From assembly GCF_910592395.1 (NCBI RefSeq), contig NC_088310.1, positions 18,981,501 to 19,045,500 on the forward strand: a stretch of 64,000 bases of DNA, given 5' to 3'. Each line of letters begins with the position of its first letter. Position 1 is the stretch's first letter. Position numbers and translations under genes: made by a program. The notes under the pieces are model-generated. The model was not told the origin of the DNA and made no database searches. It saw only the letters and a list, made by a program, of their open reading frames with translations. Shown here piece after piece: positions 1 through 14,085 of this stretch. This stretch comes from Lineus longissimus (Eukaryota; Nemertea; Pilidiophora; Heteronemertea; Lineidae).

Positions 1-2315
1 ATTTATTTATCAACTGCAAGGGAAGGGCCATTTGTAGAGCTACTATGCCCTTAGGGAGATCCATTCAATTTCTGACCAGTTAATTAGCTCATTCAGTTGA
101 TCACACAGACGGATCATTCACTCTTAAAATGCATTTAGTATATTGGTTGCATGTGTGGTATAAATGAGATGTGAAAATACTAATTGTATCTAACCAAAGA
201 TGGGATTCCAGAGCCACTATCTGCCAAAACCTGGAATGATACTGCCCCAAATATCTAGCAAGAAGACGGAAAATAATGCAATGCTATATTAAAATGTTCC
301 TTACTGTAAGGACAAACAGATGGACCCAAATACCACCAAAAGCTTACCAAATTGACTTTACAAGGACCATGTCAAACCCTAAGTGAAGTTCAATGCAATG
401 AAATTCACACATAACATCACACAGAGATGCAGTGTATGGACTTTGCGGAACAGAGGTTTTGCAAAATCAAAAACTCATTACTTCAAAGTAACGAGTTGAA
501 GTAATGAGTTTTTGGCAGAATGGAATATCACCAAAGCATCATAACTCTTGGTTGATAAAACATCCACACAACATCATAAATTATCAACAAAATTATTTAT
601 AAAGAACATCACAAAGAATGCACTATGCACATCGCGAGGATAAATTTCAAACTGATAAAGATTAACACTGTCATCATATCTCGTTGTGGCCGCAGCAATG
701 TCACCGAGGGTCAGTATCATTCTTGCCCCATGGCCCAAGGGAGCATCATGTTACCATGACTAGGCCCTAGAGATGCCACCTCCGTGCCCCTATCAACCAG
801 GGCATGATTTATTAATATTACCACTATCAGATGTCTATCTATTCATTCTGTTTTTGATGAACTGTTTCCTGATTACAGGTCCGATGATCCCAGCCCTTCC
901 TGTAATTCAAGCTATGTGGCTCAGCTACCATGTAACCATGTCAGTCTATTCAGATGGGTGAGATCGGGTACTGTCAAGGTGACATTTGCATGTTGCCTCA
1001 GGCACGCCACTTTACTTCCACTGCCACTTCACAACCTGCCACTGATACTACTATAAACATCCTCACAGAGTTAATGGCATTGCAAAAGATTTTCACACTT
1101 TGGTAGGGAGAGTGCAAAACTACCCCGAAATGGTCATATACTTCTACTAAATTGTACCTATATAGTTGGTATCACATGTTTTGTGTTGGCCATTTTATTC
1201 ACAGCTACCTTGGGGCCATCAAAGTGGTCGATGGGTCCCCCAAGGGTCCATATTAAGACCAGTATCATGCACCTCATTAAACCATAAAGTGCCCTCTCTT
1301 CACTAAAGCACATTCATCATGAAGGTAAGAGTCCATTATAGAGGAAATGACCACCTTCGAAACTGGAGAATAGAAATCTCAAGTTCCCTTGGCACACTGC
1401 ACCTTTTAAATGTTCTTTTCTTTCATATCTTAGGCTATACCTTTACTGATCTGATCTGAGAGGGTGCTTGACAATTTTAATGACCTGGCTTTGATGCTAT
1501 CTTGGGGGTAAAACTACTATTCAGTGAGTGGTCAGTATCATGTACAAGGTTTTTCCTCATCAGGTAACTGAGAGGTCTCATTAGGTGACACAATCTCCAT
1601 TTCTTCCAAGTCGATTCCTTTCGTTCCTGCTGTTAAAATTTAAATCTAAATCCATCGTATCTGAACAAGAGTATAATCGTCTTTGACTATTTAAAGGTGT
1701 GTGACATCACTAATGCATCCCCACATTTCAGACCCTTAATGGCATTTGTCATGAATGGTTTCTTCTTAAACGTCTCTCCAGGGTATAATCCAAGCCCGAG
1801 TTAAAATGAAGTTTTATAATGAAATAAACCAAACAGGACCAGAGAACCATCGACTTCCATTTCAAATATCACGGGTGATTCACACCTTGGACGGGCCCGG
1901 TAACAGTGATTTATTCATTCATCAACCTTTACCGAAGATGTAGACAAAAATATTAAAACTGACCAATAAAGCGGCGATTTTCTTTAGCGCGTTAGCGTGT
2001 GTATTCCCGACGGGGTCGGATGACTATGGTTCGTAGGATGCAATCTGTCAGCGACCACTGCACCATTATTAATTTACTGCTGTATAAATGGTTCTTCCTA
2101 TTATGCATAAGGTAGCGAGCTGAGCAACGAAGAATACCACTATTCACTGGCCGTTTACAAGGAATCTGCTTTGTTTTTGATGGCTGAGATTGCATTTTGA
2201 TCTATGCGATGTTGAAGTGGGTTCATCAATGTTTTGATATTGTTTGATTGTGAGTACCATTTATCTTATAGCACTATGCTATTGTTATAAGTTGGCACTG
2301 CAGCCCTAATAAAAT
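1..2315. other. No gene recognised
   Basis: Short open frames only (for example 773-961), none with a recognisable motif. Contains the hairpin at 468-514. GTCAGTATCAT or CCAGTATCAT words recur near 709, 1,257 and 1,531. Confidence 0.6.
468..514. repeat. Perfect 19-bp inverted repeat, 9-nt loop
   Basis: CAAAAACTCATTACTTCAA (468-486) and its exact complement (496-514) flank AGTAACGAG. It lies in sequence with no recognised gene. Too short for an autonomous element; may be the core of a small MITE. Confidence 0.9.
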
Positions 2316-2533
2316 AAGACAAGGGCCCTAGAATAATGGAAGGAATTGACAAAGAACAACCATGGCCCTGAAAATGTATAAGAACAGTTTTTGATGGTAC
2401 CAAAGAAAGTGCAATGAAACCCATCTAAGACAAAGGCCCTAGAATCATGGAAGGAATTGACAAAGGACTACCACGGCAACAAAAACTGTTAAAGAAAAGT
2501 GCTAACAGTACCAAAGAATGAGCAATGATCATC
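2316..2533. repeat. 111-bp tandem duplication
   Basis: AAGACAAGGGCCCTAGAAT recurs with one change 111 bp later (2,316 and 2,427), and similarity continues through GGAAGGAATTGACAAAG and CAAAGAA-GAGCAATGA-like words. Two imperfect copies, no coding sequence. Confidence 0.8.
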
Positions 2534-3858
2534 TGATGAGCAAAATCCCTTCATTTTTAGAATGTAGGCAGGCCTGCAGGTACGAACCAAGCAAGGTATA
2601 TCAAAAGCTTGTCCTCACGAAAATTGTGGTGGATATACTGGAAAGAAGATTGGAATGGACCACAAACAGCACGAACAGTGCACACAAATGAGATGACTGT
2701 AAGAGGAACAACACACCATATAAAAGGATCATTTATAGAAATGATTACAAAGCCTTGAATAGCATTGACCATCAGCTGAATGATGCCGTGACCATGGTCT
2801 TCAAATGACGATGAAGAGAATTTTGTGCCCTCCACTGACCATCTTTGTACCTAGACCTTGCCTTGCCTCATTTGGTTTGATTAATCGTCCATCAATTACA
2901 TAAAGTGTCTGCTCGCTGTCCAAATTGTTTCTAAGGGCTCAAGTGAAGTCGACTTGGAAGGGTCACTGGTCAATGAAGACAGAGACAGTCAGTAATGCAG
3001 AGAAAATTTATGTAGACAAGGGAATGCCTAGGGACTTGTTTCTCATGGAGCAGGACATCGCAGGGTCGGGCTTGTGGTCAGTGAAATGATGCTGCTGCTG
3101 TTTTTGTTGATTGTCAGTGAAGTAGAGAAGACAAGGTTCATGTGGTTATGTGTACTGTAGCTATAGAGTTTACAACAATGGACCGAGATGCGGTTTTATG
3201 AGATGCCGAGTATTTTGATTGTACAAAATAAATTCTGCTAGATTCTATTGCTTTCATTTTCTCTTGAATTGAAAGGGATAGGTGCATATGACTGGTGTCC
3301 AACAATGTGACAGTGAACATGAAACCTTCTAAAAGGTGTTTGTATCTCTCTAAGGATTACTATCTATCTCTTTCAAATGCAAATTCAGACTCATTTGGTT
3401 ATATTTACATGTTTGAATAGTCTACAACTTGTAAATGATATTAGATGATTGCAAATTTTACTCCTGTCCACAACAGGCAATATAGTCACTTTGCCAATAG
3501 AGACATAGTAGAGAGAAACTTCACAGATTCACCGAAGAGCTGACACATCAAGCAGAAACACAGCATTGCAACTGCCTCAGGCTGTGAAGGATTGCCCAAG
3601 GCTTGTTGTCTCTCAATGCCAAGGAAACAACTGGAGGGGATCCTTCAGCCACACAGGGCCAGCAGAGTCAATGATATGACCAGGGTTGCCTCAGGCAGCG
3701 TCTGTAAGTGGGGGTGATGTTCAAAGGCTGTTGGTAACTGCCTCGTAACTTTCAGGTTGCTGTGTTCAACCACTGCATTTAGTCGCCTACAAACACGTTG
3801 ACATACAGGCATAGAATGATCTAGTAAAATGATTCTGGAGTATTCATTCATCGACAGT

Positions 3859-3902
<44 letters not shown>
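3859..3902. repeat. (ATC)n microsatellite
   Basis: About 14.7 perfect ATC units. The long run of Met codons in a minus-strand frame here is an artefact of this repeat. Confidence 0.97.
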
Positions 3903-6900
3903 TGCCATCATGAAAATAAAAATTCCATCAGCATTTTTGAACTGAGAGTCTCTACATGTACAATTTCTTCTGGCCAAAATCAGCAGAGGGAAATTCAAAT
4001 GTTAAATGGCCTTTGATTTATGACTAAAGAGTCATTAAACCATATCTGACTCCAACTTGTAACTTTAACAGCACCCTCCTTCATCAGGTAAAGATGCTGA
4101 TGTCAATAAGATTCATCTGATCTGCAACTTGACCATCAAAACTAGAATTGACAGCTAATATATTCCTAACTGAAATCTCACAGGACACACATCTTGTCGT
4201 ATAGAAGAATCAGCCTCTGGTCAATTCACTGACTGTGATCATTAACATTACTGAGTGAACACAATCTCTACAAGGATGGATTTAGTGAAGTATCATTTGA
4301 TGATCACCATGTCATTCTATTCAATTGGTCACATAACAAAGTAAGAATCAATATATTTTCATTGATATTTTACCAATGGAGAGCTCCCACTTTCTGCTGA
4401 AACTTCTTCTGGACCAGAAAGATGTTTTGGATAAGTACTGCCACTGCTTATTCTTTGACATCACCTTCAAAGATTTCATGTTTGCAGGAACGCTTGCTAC
4501 TTGTCTATATCAGGCCTGAAATAGACATTATAGAAATCTTCATTCATCAGTTTTAAAAACACTGCTGACAGCCTTCACCCTTTCCCTAAAGTTAATGTTT
4601 TCATCATCTCTTTCAAGATGGCTATGCCATACCTATCGCACAAGACTGCATGGTCGTCCGAACTATTTCATCATGTAATATTTGAAAATGAGTGATGTTC
4701 TACCATAATGGAACGGTTTCCTAACCGAACTACTGACAGGATAATAACAGTTACAAGAGAAACAAAGAAAATGCCTCAAAAATGCCTCCCAGAGGTAATT
4801 ACGAAAAGAAGAGGTGGTTCGAGCTTATCAAAGCCACACAGCCTCGAGTTAATCAGGAGTGGAATTAGCTCGAGCCTTCAGGCTGGACAGACCTTACACC
4901 CAAGGTGCTCGCAACTCTTCTAAAACCACCAAAATAGGATATTTGCACATTACAGTTGTCTGTGGATATGTAAACATGTTATATTGATAAATATATAGAG
5001 GATTAAGCCTTGGGATTGGGACTCGTCACCAGATATTATAGAATTCTTACAATCAGGCCGTTATTCCTTCGTGTAGGTGATACCTAACTCTGAGAGACAT
5101 TTATGTTGCCATAAAGCATCCTGCGTCGAGCTATATAGCGGGCCAGTCAGGCTATTCTCTTGGTTACACCACTACATCACGGGATGGTGAAAATATCCCA
5201 TTTGCTGTGGCAGCGTCGGCCAGAAAGACAATCTAGAATTAGCGATGTGACTTTTTTGACACATAAACAAGTTTTTCATTGCAAGACATCATAGGGCAAG
5301 ACAAATTGACTGTTTTATGCCCGGTTTTGGGTGAAATTACACTTTTTCCTGTCAAATATACACAGGTAATGAACAAGTGATGGTGTTTATAGGCATTACT
5401 GAAGAAGATGGGCAATTCTACCACATTTCGGTTTGTAATCCAGTTAATGATAGGCAAATCCCCTGAAATTGCGGCAGAGACTCACCTAAGCAGTGAAATC
5501 ATGAAGTCTATAAAGGACGAATGAGGTACCGTCAATTGGAAAATTTCCACATCTATTTTAACTTCACAAAAATATAATGCTGCAAATAAGAAAGATACAA
5601 GGTTGTCAAAAAACTGAATTAAAGCTACACCAAAAGTTAAAGGTTTAGGAATTGTACTTACACAGGAAAACTTGAATTTGCGATGTAGTCTTGGGAACAA
5701 GGCTGGTTGGACCCTCTGAAATAAAGAATTCCCAAGAACGTTAGGCAATTTTGACTGACAATACACCATTTCGACAAAATATTGCTGAATTCAAGACATG
5801 GATAGATTGTAGAATATCTTATAACATAGAAAACTAGAACTGGTTTCCACTGCAACAAAATATCAAAGATTTTTTGGTAATCAAGTGTACATCCAATGAG
5901 GGACGTACTAAACGTACGCCTACTTCTGGAATTGCCACTGGAAAGAACCAAAGCAAGACTACCAGACTGAGGAGAGGAATGCCAACTAACGACATGGATA
6001 GTGCATCCAGTGAAAAGATGTCCAAATCAGAGTCCAAGGATCACAAATTAATTCAGCGGGAAGTTTGATCGTGGCAATTGACAAAACATAGAAAGGAAAG
6101 GAAGCGAGATCCTCCTGCAAAAAGGTGGTGTGTATCCGCTACTTGTGATGGCTGTTTTAGACTCCCACTGCCATAAAACAGACTTAGTCTTGACATGATA
6201 ATGATGGGGGCAGCGATGATCTTCCTTCTTACCAATTGCTAGCCGTAGATTAGGCTCTATAATGAGGGTTTGATGGTGATTAGAAATGGCCTGCAAACTT
6301 CTTACACTAGTGATAAATGGCCAAGATAGCAGGATTTCACTGTATTAGCAGTGTCCAGTTGCACTTTATGTGTACTAGCCGCAGGGCTTAGTGATCATGT
6401 CAAATATTTCATTTTCTCGCAGCGTCTCTCGATGCTGTAATCAACCACTGGCAGGTCACATTGCTGTGGATGACCGATGGCCAGCAGTATTAAACCTTGA
6501 CAAAGTTTTTATTAAGATATGATCAACTAGAATATGGATAGAAGCAAATAACCAGTATTTTTGAATGTGAGATATCGTTTACCAAACTATACTGTAGTAA
6601 ACAGTGCAAAAATTATATCCTCTCACCCTCCCGAGAGGAATCTGATGGTCTTGATTTGCAGAAAAGATGCAGCTTACATTGGCTTGTGAATGAAAACTCC
6701 TAACTATTTCGGCTTCATAAAAAAATTTAGTCCAACACACCTTTTAGACCTACATTTGGGCGAGAGTAACGCATAGATGGCTTGTTATGAGAACTGAACC
6801 AAGTTTTTTTCCTGGATTTGGTCTTCTCAACATTTGGCTTTCTTTAATCTCGGAGTCTTGTTTTCAATCTATGAAATCCTTTAAAGCAGTGACTCTCTTT

Positions 6901-9900
6901 TATAAGAACTGGAGAATGACTTTCTGCAATTGAGACATCTATTTGCCATTACTTATTTCACTTCCCTTCTCTGATACTAATGTTTCAAAGCATATAAAAG
7001 AGTTAGACCAAGAAAGAGACTTCTTTTTTTAGTTCAGAAGCACACAGCAACCACAGTGGCAACAAGGATGATTAACTGACGTATCTCACCAAAACATTGG
7101 CTTCACACCCCAAAAAACCCTCTCTGTGCCCTCTTACAGAAATAGTATCAAACTGTCCACTGTCCCTTTGCCGAGAATGAAACTAGACCAAGCTATTTTG
7201 GCACTATTTTTTATATCGAAGGATGGCAGTGTCATCCTTGCGCTCTGATCAAGTTTCCAAGAAAAAAAGCCATCCATACCGAGTCTCCAATAGACAAACA
7301 GGATGAACGGTCAGGCTCAATTTTATGTCTAATGTTACTATTGTTTTCCGATATAGCTGATCTAATCATTACAGTCCTGGCTCAAATTCCGTTGTCCACG
7401 TGGGGGAAACTTTTTATCACTGTAAAAGTGCCATGTTAGGAATACAAGATGAACTTTGACGAACTGTGAACTCTATTCTGGTGATTTCTAATCTTGTCTT
7501 TTCACAAGACCTTGAGGTGCTGCAAATGGGATGGGCAATGTATGTTACATGGTTCTGCTTCAGTAGTTGTGGAAAGTTTATGCTCGGTACTTGCATAGCA
7601 AAGCTGAGAATTGGATGATCCCAAGCCGCCAATTTCGTAGGTCTGAATCTCTTTGATCATGCATTTTGTGAAAGCCAAATTGAAGAACAAGTCCCCATTA
7701 GAGAGTTTGTGAGATATCATAATTCTTTCTCATTGTAACAACACAATTCTTCACTAATTCTCACACAAGACTCATCAGCATTTTTCTACACCAGCCATGA
7801 TTCAGTAATTAACCTCAGCAGCTAATTACTTTCCACTCTTCTTGGCATTCAGCATCAGATACAGCCAGAACACATTCGAAAGTCCATCATGCAAGCTTCA
7901 GCCCCCCATAACAGAGGATGTTAATGCCAATAGCGAGTGTACAAAACCAATTTGTTTCAGGCAGTGTGCTACTGACGTTGTGCAGCTGATTCATTGGCCA
8001 CGGAGAATGTTTTGACAATTTGTATTAGCACCTATTAGAATAGCGGAAATATGCTTAGAGTTTCTTGTGGATGCCATCAAATCTTTATGCATTATTAGTG
8101 CAATATGATGGATCGGTTTGTTACATTGGAAAGGGAGAGGTTACTTGTCGTCACACTAATCTCTACCTTGGTGATTATGTGTATCTTTAACCCATTGCTA
8201 GCTCTGACTGGCAACTGGTCTGTCTTCGTGCAGATATTACTTACAAATAAAAATGTAGAATGTGAAAATTGAAGGGGTGCTTGCCAGAATCTGGCAATTC
8301 CCACTTTAAGGGAAAATGGAGTTCTTGGTATAATCTTGTTCACAGGCTACACACTCTCCTAAACATTTACTAGCTTGAATGGTCGAAGAGCTTTTTTAGT
8401 GGAAGTTACCTGCATATAAAAACAACAACACATACACTTTAAGATTATTGATGTAGGTATGTACTGTTGGACGGAGGCAAACCACCTCGTCCTCAACGAA
8501 ATCAGTCGTGACCGCCAATGACAAAATACAAAAAAAAAAAAAAATTCTCAAAATTAACCTTGACAGCAATTGAAAGATTTTGACAACTCTCCTTAAAAAA
8601 CAAAACCTGAAAGTTTTTTTCCACTCTGACAATGGGCTAACATTTTCGTGAAAACCCCGAAGTCATTGTTTGTGATCATGTGGCAAAAGTCAAATTGACT
8701 TGATTGTTATTATATGATTATTCCATGATATGAGGGGTCGACCATGGTGAGAGGAAACGTTTTATTGCTTGTCCAGCTTCCACCATGAGTTCATACCGCA
8801 ATAAATCGGTCTGATTTATACTTGTCAGTTACGGCGATGACGTCCTGCTGATCACAGCATTATGGGTAATATTACTGCATAACTATATGGTAAAAGGTAT
8901 GCTGGAGTGTCTGGGGGTTTAGCAATGTACAAGTTACTGGTGAATACAGATTTTGTCATTCTTACATGTGGTCTGAGACAGTGCGAGGTGGAAATAATGA
9001 AACATAGCCCAAAGGGATAAGCTGAGTTGCATTTTATTATATCTTATGCTAGAGGACTTATTACCTAAAGTTAGAACTAAAGTGTTTTTGGAAAGATGTA
9101 CTGATAAGATAGTTGCTATTATCTACCTGACTTCCTGAAAAATCTTTCTTGATGCAAATGATAGTCATCGAAAAATCTATCATCCTCTAAGGTCCCAAAT
9201 TACATACAATGTAAAACCTATGATATGTGTTGAAGTGGACTGTTCATACAATGTCAGATTTACAGACATTCAATTGGCAGATGAGTGCTCTTGCCAAACT
9301 GATTTCACCTGATTTCCTGACTAACTTGTCCAGATACGGTGTGGTTAATGACTGTCATGGATTGCATTGACACAGCCATTAGGACACTCAGCATCAACTG
9401 ATGCAGCAAATGAAGGTGTCAACATGATAAAGGTTCCTGTCATGCTGGGGGATGAGGCTAAATACCGGGGAAGGTGGTAAATGTTTGAGCATGCAGGCTT
9501 GACGTAAAAAAACCATTTTTTTTTCCCACCTCGGTCTGATTTCATTGCAAATATATTTATAGACTTTAGTATATTCTAACATCTCGCTCTACATGTAAAA
9601 CAACAAATGGATCTGCTTTATGCAACTCGCATTTTGACACGTGGGGAGCGGGGCTCAAAACATTGTCCTTTGATGGCCTCGAAAATGCAAAAATGAGCAC
9701 TAAAACTGTTAATCAGTAAAACAAGGAAGGACATTTGCCTCCACTAGTTACAACCTACATGCTACAGAGTTTAGAAATTGTTTATAATTTTGGCTTAATA
9801 GTCCAATGCCACTACCAAATAAGCCATCAGACAGCGGAAAGACTAAGACCATTCCTGAACAAGCAGAAAGAATGAAGAAGGCACTTGACGGGATTACTGT

Positions 9901-10338
9901 GCTAATGACACTGTTTTTCCAAACTAATTGCCTTGTTGTTTTTCTGCAATGACTCAATTCGAAAATGCCTGAATCACTATCAACGAGTTTATTGATGGTT
10001 GACCCCCGAGCTGAAGCAACCACCAAAATGTTAACATCGTCAATGAAAACTTAAGTAAGTAATTACTGTGTCGACGTTGCTAAAACTGGTTGAGGTGCCT
10101 TTGTACAATATGCCTATTTTACCTGCAATATTCCTATTAGTAAAAGACATGTCGACACGGGATGTACAAACTGCCGAAGAGGAACAATGGCATTCAAGCA
10201 GACTGATCAAAATTCTGTACAATCAAAAATCAGTAGAATATGAATTTCACCATGAAGAAATGAAGGGACATGTTGTTCTAATGAAACTAATGGACAAGAA
10301 AAGAAAACACATATGACTCAAAACATTATGAGCAAAAG

Positions 10339-10435
10339 TAAGTTATAGGTGGTCCATTGTGCTGTATTCACAAGAAACTTGCACTTTGATTAAGTTATAG
10401 GTGGTCCACCATCTTTACAAGAAACCGGCACTTTA
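10339..10435. repeat. 52-bp tandem duplication
   Basis: TAAGTTATAGGTGGTCCA starts both copies (10,339 and 10,391), followed by ACAAGAAAC and GCACTTT words. The second copy has lost about 4 bp. Confidence 0.75.
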
Positions 10436-10671
10436 CCGAATGGTCTCCTACACGTGCCTTAAGCAAATAATTACAACACAAGGGGTCTGGGAGAACATAT
10501 TAGAAAGAGCAGAGCATTATACGTGGTTCACATTACAGCAAGCTCCATGGGGAAAGTAACAGCATTCTTATTGCCCCGCTTATCTCTCCTCAAGCAATGA
10601 ACCATCTCCATGACCAATAATCACTAATTACATCACTACGATGACACTGCAATCAATAGGGGTTCAGCACC

Positions 10672-10748
10672 TCATATTACCAGAGTCAAATATCGAACCC
10701 GAGATCTCACAGGCCAAATGACGGTTGAGAAAACTGAGATATACAATC
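10672..10748 (-). repeat. Possible decayed tRNA-derived SINE head
   Basis: On the minus strand this reads like a tRNA: CTCAACCGTCATTTGGCC, CTGTGAGATCTC, then GGGTTCGATATTTGA resembling a B box. Pairing of the stems is too poor for a functional tRNA. Best seen as a SINE or tRNA relic. Confidence 0.3.
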
Positions 10749-13659
10749 CTGACCTACCTTATCCGCAGGCGTAACGAACACGCTATGAGTAAATTGCGTA
10801 GTCCAGTGCGATAGCGTGCTGGCACAGATGATGAAGACAGGTCGGTCTCACCACAAACTGGCGGCAACTTGGTCAGGAAGAAAACGAAGATTAACCCGCG
10901 TAGCAAAATTGGGTAGGTCTAGAAGATGTGTCAATAATCGTACATTAGAGTGCCATTCTTCATGTTTACGACCTCGTTTCGTCTGTGTGGCTCTTTTATC
11001 TATCAATTCCATAATACCGCACACGGTATAATAGAACCTGGAAGGTTGTTCCCATAATACGTTCTACCCTCCTGTATCTCATACATTTTTAAATCTGCCG
11101 AGACAGGAAATATGTTTGCACTGGCCTCTTCAAGAGATACACAAGATCCCTAATGCATACCTTAATTGGCTCTGAGCACTGGCCGCCGTTTAAGCTCGCG
11201 CAAAGACTGCAGCCTGTAAGTCGTCCTCGAGGGACCAAGCAAAGACCACGGACGGCACAAGAGACTATGGACAGTGCAATCACTATAGGACCAGTCTTGT
11301 CATTACATTTACACTCTAATGTCGTCTTAATTTGCATTCCTTTTATTTCTAACTTTGTCATCATGATTCAATGAGACTTTGATGTACGTAGATTTTTCCA
11401 GTGCTCATTCCCTCGCATCAGGGAACTGTTTTGCCATTTCTTTATTTGTTCTCTTAAAGAGAGAGTGGCAGGAAATTGCGATGCTTCTGTGATGTGTTAC
11501 GTTGAAGAAGCGGTTCATCGGTGAGGTACAAATTTAAAGACTTTAAGAGGAACTTAAAAGACGATCCTCTCAAAAAGGATACCACTGAAGCAGTCCTCCT
11601 TAGAAAGCTGTCCTGATATTAGTCAGTGCAATTTTCAACAATTTTCAACATCTTCAGTGGTGGCCCTAAAGCACCTTATAAAACACCTTATTGCAGAATC
11701 TTCCCCACCTTACAACCACCAGTTCAGAACAGAGTGAAAATATAAAAACAAAAAGTCTAATGTGCACCAAATGTTAGAAGAAGAATGTGTAATATAAATC
11801 ACCGAATAAAATTTAAAGTGACTTTGAATTGATAATCAAGCCACCAAGATCACCAATCTATCGAGCTGTCTGACACTTAGTCTACACAGAGTAATCGTTC
11901 CCTGGTTTAGAGGATAAATTATTGAACTCATTCTTGGAGAGATTGTGAAGATGAGTTGAACACTTTGAAGTGATTTATCGGTAGTTTGGGTGCAATATAA
12001 TGGTTGTGGAAATATGGCGAGCCACTTACACGCATCAATCATCTGTAACCAATTTCCATTGTTTAAGATGCCAATTTAATACTTTGTACGTCCATAAAAA
12101 CATGGCAATTCTAGCGACCGACAATTTTTACCTGTGTAACGCAGTTTCCATACAGTCCATTTCTCAATAAAACTACAACTGGTAAATATTCGTAGTTCAT
12201 AGTTAAACATAAAGGCATGAACCATTTTTTGAAAAAATCAATAGAGAAAATGGTTCTTAAGATGTTACAATGTTCTTTGCCGAAGCAGTCTGATAATAGT
12301 CTGCAACAACATATCTCAGTCTGATTGCATTCTATTGAGAAACATCAATTTTTGGAATTTATCCCAAGATGAAATCCTAAACATGCTTGGGGTTAAAAGG
12401 ATGGGCACTTAAATTTTCAAGGCGACAGAAAAAAGTATGGTCCACTTCAAGGATGTCATCTCCCAGAGGAGACCCAATTTCAGAAAGATGGCTCATTGGT
12501 AATTAAACTGTGGGTGACGCCAGAAATGGCTAATCATTCCACGTGTCATGTTTGGAATATAAAATTATAATTATCACATATTAATTCAAAATAATGTCAT
12601 TCTTTACTGAATTTTTTTCCACAGGGTAATAATTTAACCATCATGAAAAGTTGGACACCACTTCTTCATGTGAGCAGTTTGTTAATTTTCAGGAAACTTG
12701 AGGGCGTCTTGAAAGCGAAAGTTGAGAAAATGACAACTTAGTCATGACCTGCATATTGGTAACTTATTATGGAAAGGAAAAGTTGACCAGCAGCAACTTG
12801 ACATTTCACACCATCATGAGAAGGGGCTCACATGCGACTTCAACTAGCTGTTTGGGTCAATTATGATCACGGTTCTGTTTGGGGCGACTGCAGAAGCTTG
12901 CACTAATGGCAGTCGGTGCTGTCACGACTTACTGGGGTCTAGACCTTGCATTGGGTTGCACAGAGGCTATATAGCCACTCAAAGAATCTGTGTAGTGGCG
13001 AGTGTCTGTTCCAGACTGGCAACAGAGTAAACTATAACATCTCAAATTTTACTTGAGATGCCAAGCACATAACTATACTAACAAGGATTCCTGTTTGTTT
13101 TGCAAGAAGAAAATATTTCAGGATGTTATTGGTCTGTTGGTAAATGTTAATTGAATGGACAAATTGAGTCATCAGTTTGTCAGAGAATTGGTCAGAGGAT
13201 TATATCATTAAAACACAACATAATTTCTTTAGCTCATCATGCTGATCCCAAGACCTATCCTACTCGATGACAAGACATCTTTAACAACTGCAGAATCCGA
13301 CATATAACCCATAAGCTGATCACAACATGATATAGTGATGATAAAATAATAAACCAGATGTCCGTGAGTGTTGGCCGTCTCTGGACATCGCTGGACATGA
13401 CGTACTAATAGTCGGCAAGATGTATGGTGAAATCCGATCGCAGCTCTTTGGACATCCCGACAATACTGGCATGCTCTAGTCTGCCATCCGATACATGGCA
13501 AGAACCAAGTTGAAGGAAAACTATTAACGGTGAAATATTCTTGCTATTGATTTGTGTTATTGATCTAGGCGGTAACCGTCCATCATCCAATGGCCAATGT
13601 CCATCATAACGTCTTTAGCATTTCTTTCCGTTTGGTTATCTGGTGCAGAGGTCAGACTA

Positions 13660-14085
13660 TGAGCAGCGATTGGCCTTGCAATGTTCCAAGTGATTCAATA
13701 TAATGCAATTTTGTTTCAGCGAAGCATTGACTGGCCTTGTAACATCCTTAGTCCTTCTTTAATGCCATTTTGTTTCAGCAAAGCAATGACTGGCCTTCTA
13801 ACTCCCTTAGTCCTTCATTGATGCCTTTTTATACAATAAGCAAACCAGTGACTAGCCTTACAACGTCCTTAATCCTTCTTTTAAGCCATTAAGTTTCATC
13901 GCAGGAGTGACTGGCCTCAAAATGTCCCCAGTCTTCATTTATTGCCACTTTGTTTCATAAAAGAAGTGACTGGCCTAACATCTTTAGTCTTTCCTTACTG
14001 CCATTTGTTTTTTTTCGAAGCAGTGACTGGCCTTTTAACGTCCTTAATCTTTCTTCACATTTTGTTTCTCTGGTGCAGCAGGAAG
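13660..14085. repeat. Divergent ~60-bp tandem array, 7 copies
   Basis: Copies are anchored on TGACTGGCCTT at about 13,671, 13,731, 13,791, 13,853, 13,912, 13,971 and 14,028, spaced 57-62 bp. Each contains GTCCTTAGTCCTTC-like, AATGCCATTTTGTTTCA-like and AAAGCA-like blocks. Copies differ by many substitutions, so the array is old. A TCTGGTGCAG word flanks both ends (13,639 and 14,068). Confidence 0.8.

Larger units (their letters stand above)
2534..13659. other. No gene recognised; intergenic or deep intronic sequence
   Basis: Scattered open frames under 120 codons, without family motifs or plausible exon chains. A minus-strand frame at 2,557-2,835 has two hydrophobic stretches but no identifiable match. 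Contains the microsatellite at 3,859, a run of A at 8,530-8,544 and the repeats near 10.3-10.7 kb. A 10-bp hairpin stem occurs at 12,219-12,256. Confidence 0.6.

Noticed and set aside
2557-2835. Minus-strand frame with two hydrophobic stretches, resembling a small membrane protein
   Set aside because: No match, no supporting signals, and hydrophobic runs arise easily from A+T-rich sequence.
3645-3998. Open frame with a run of Met residues
   Set aside because: Produced by the (ATC)n microsatellite.
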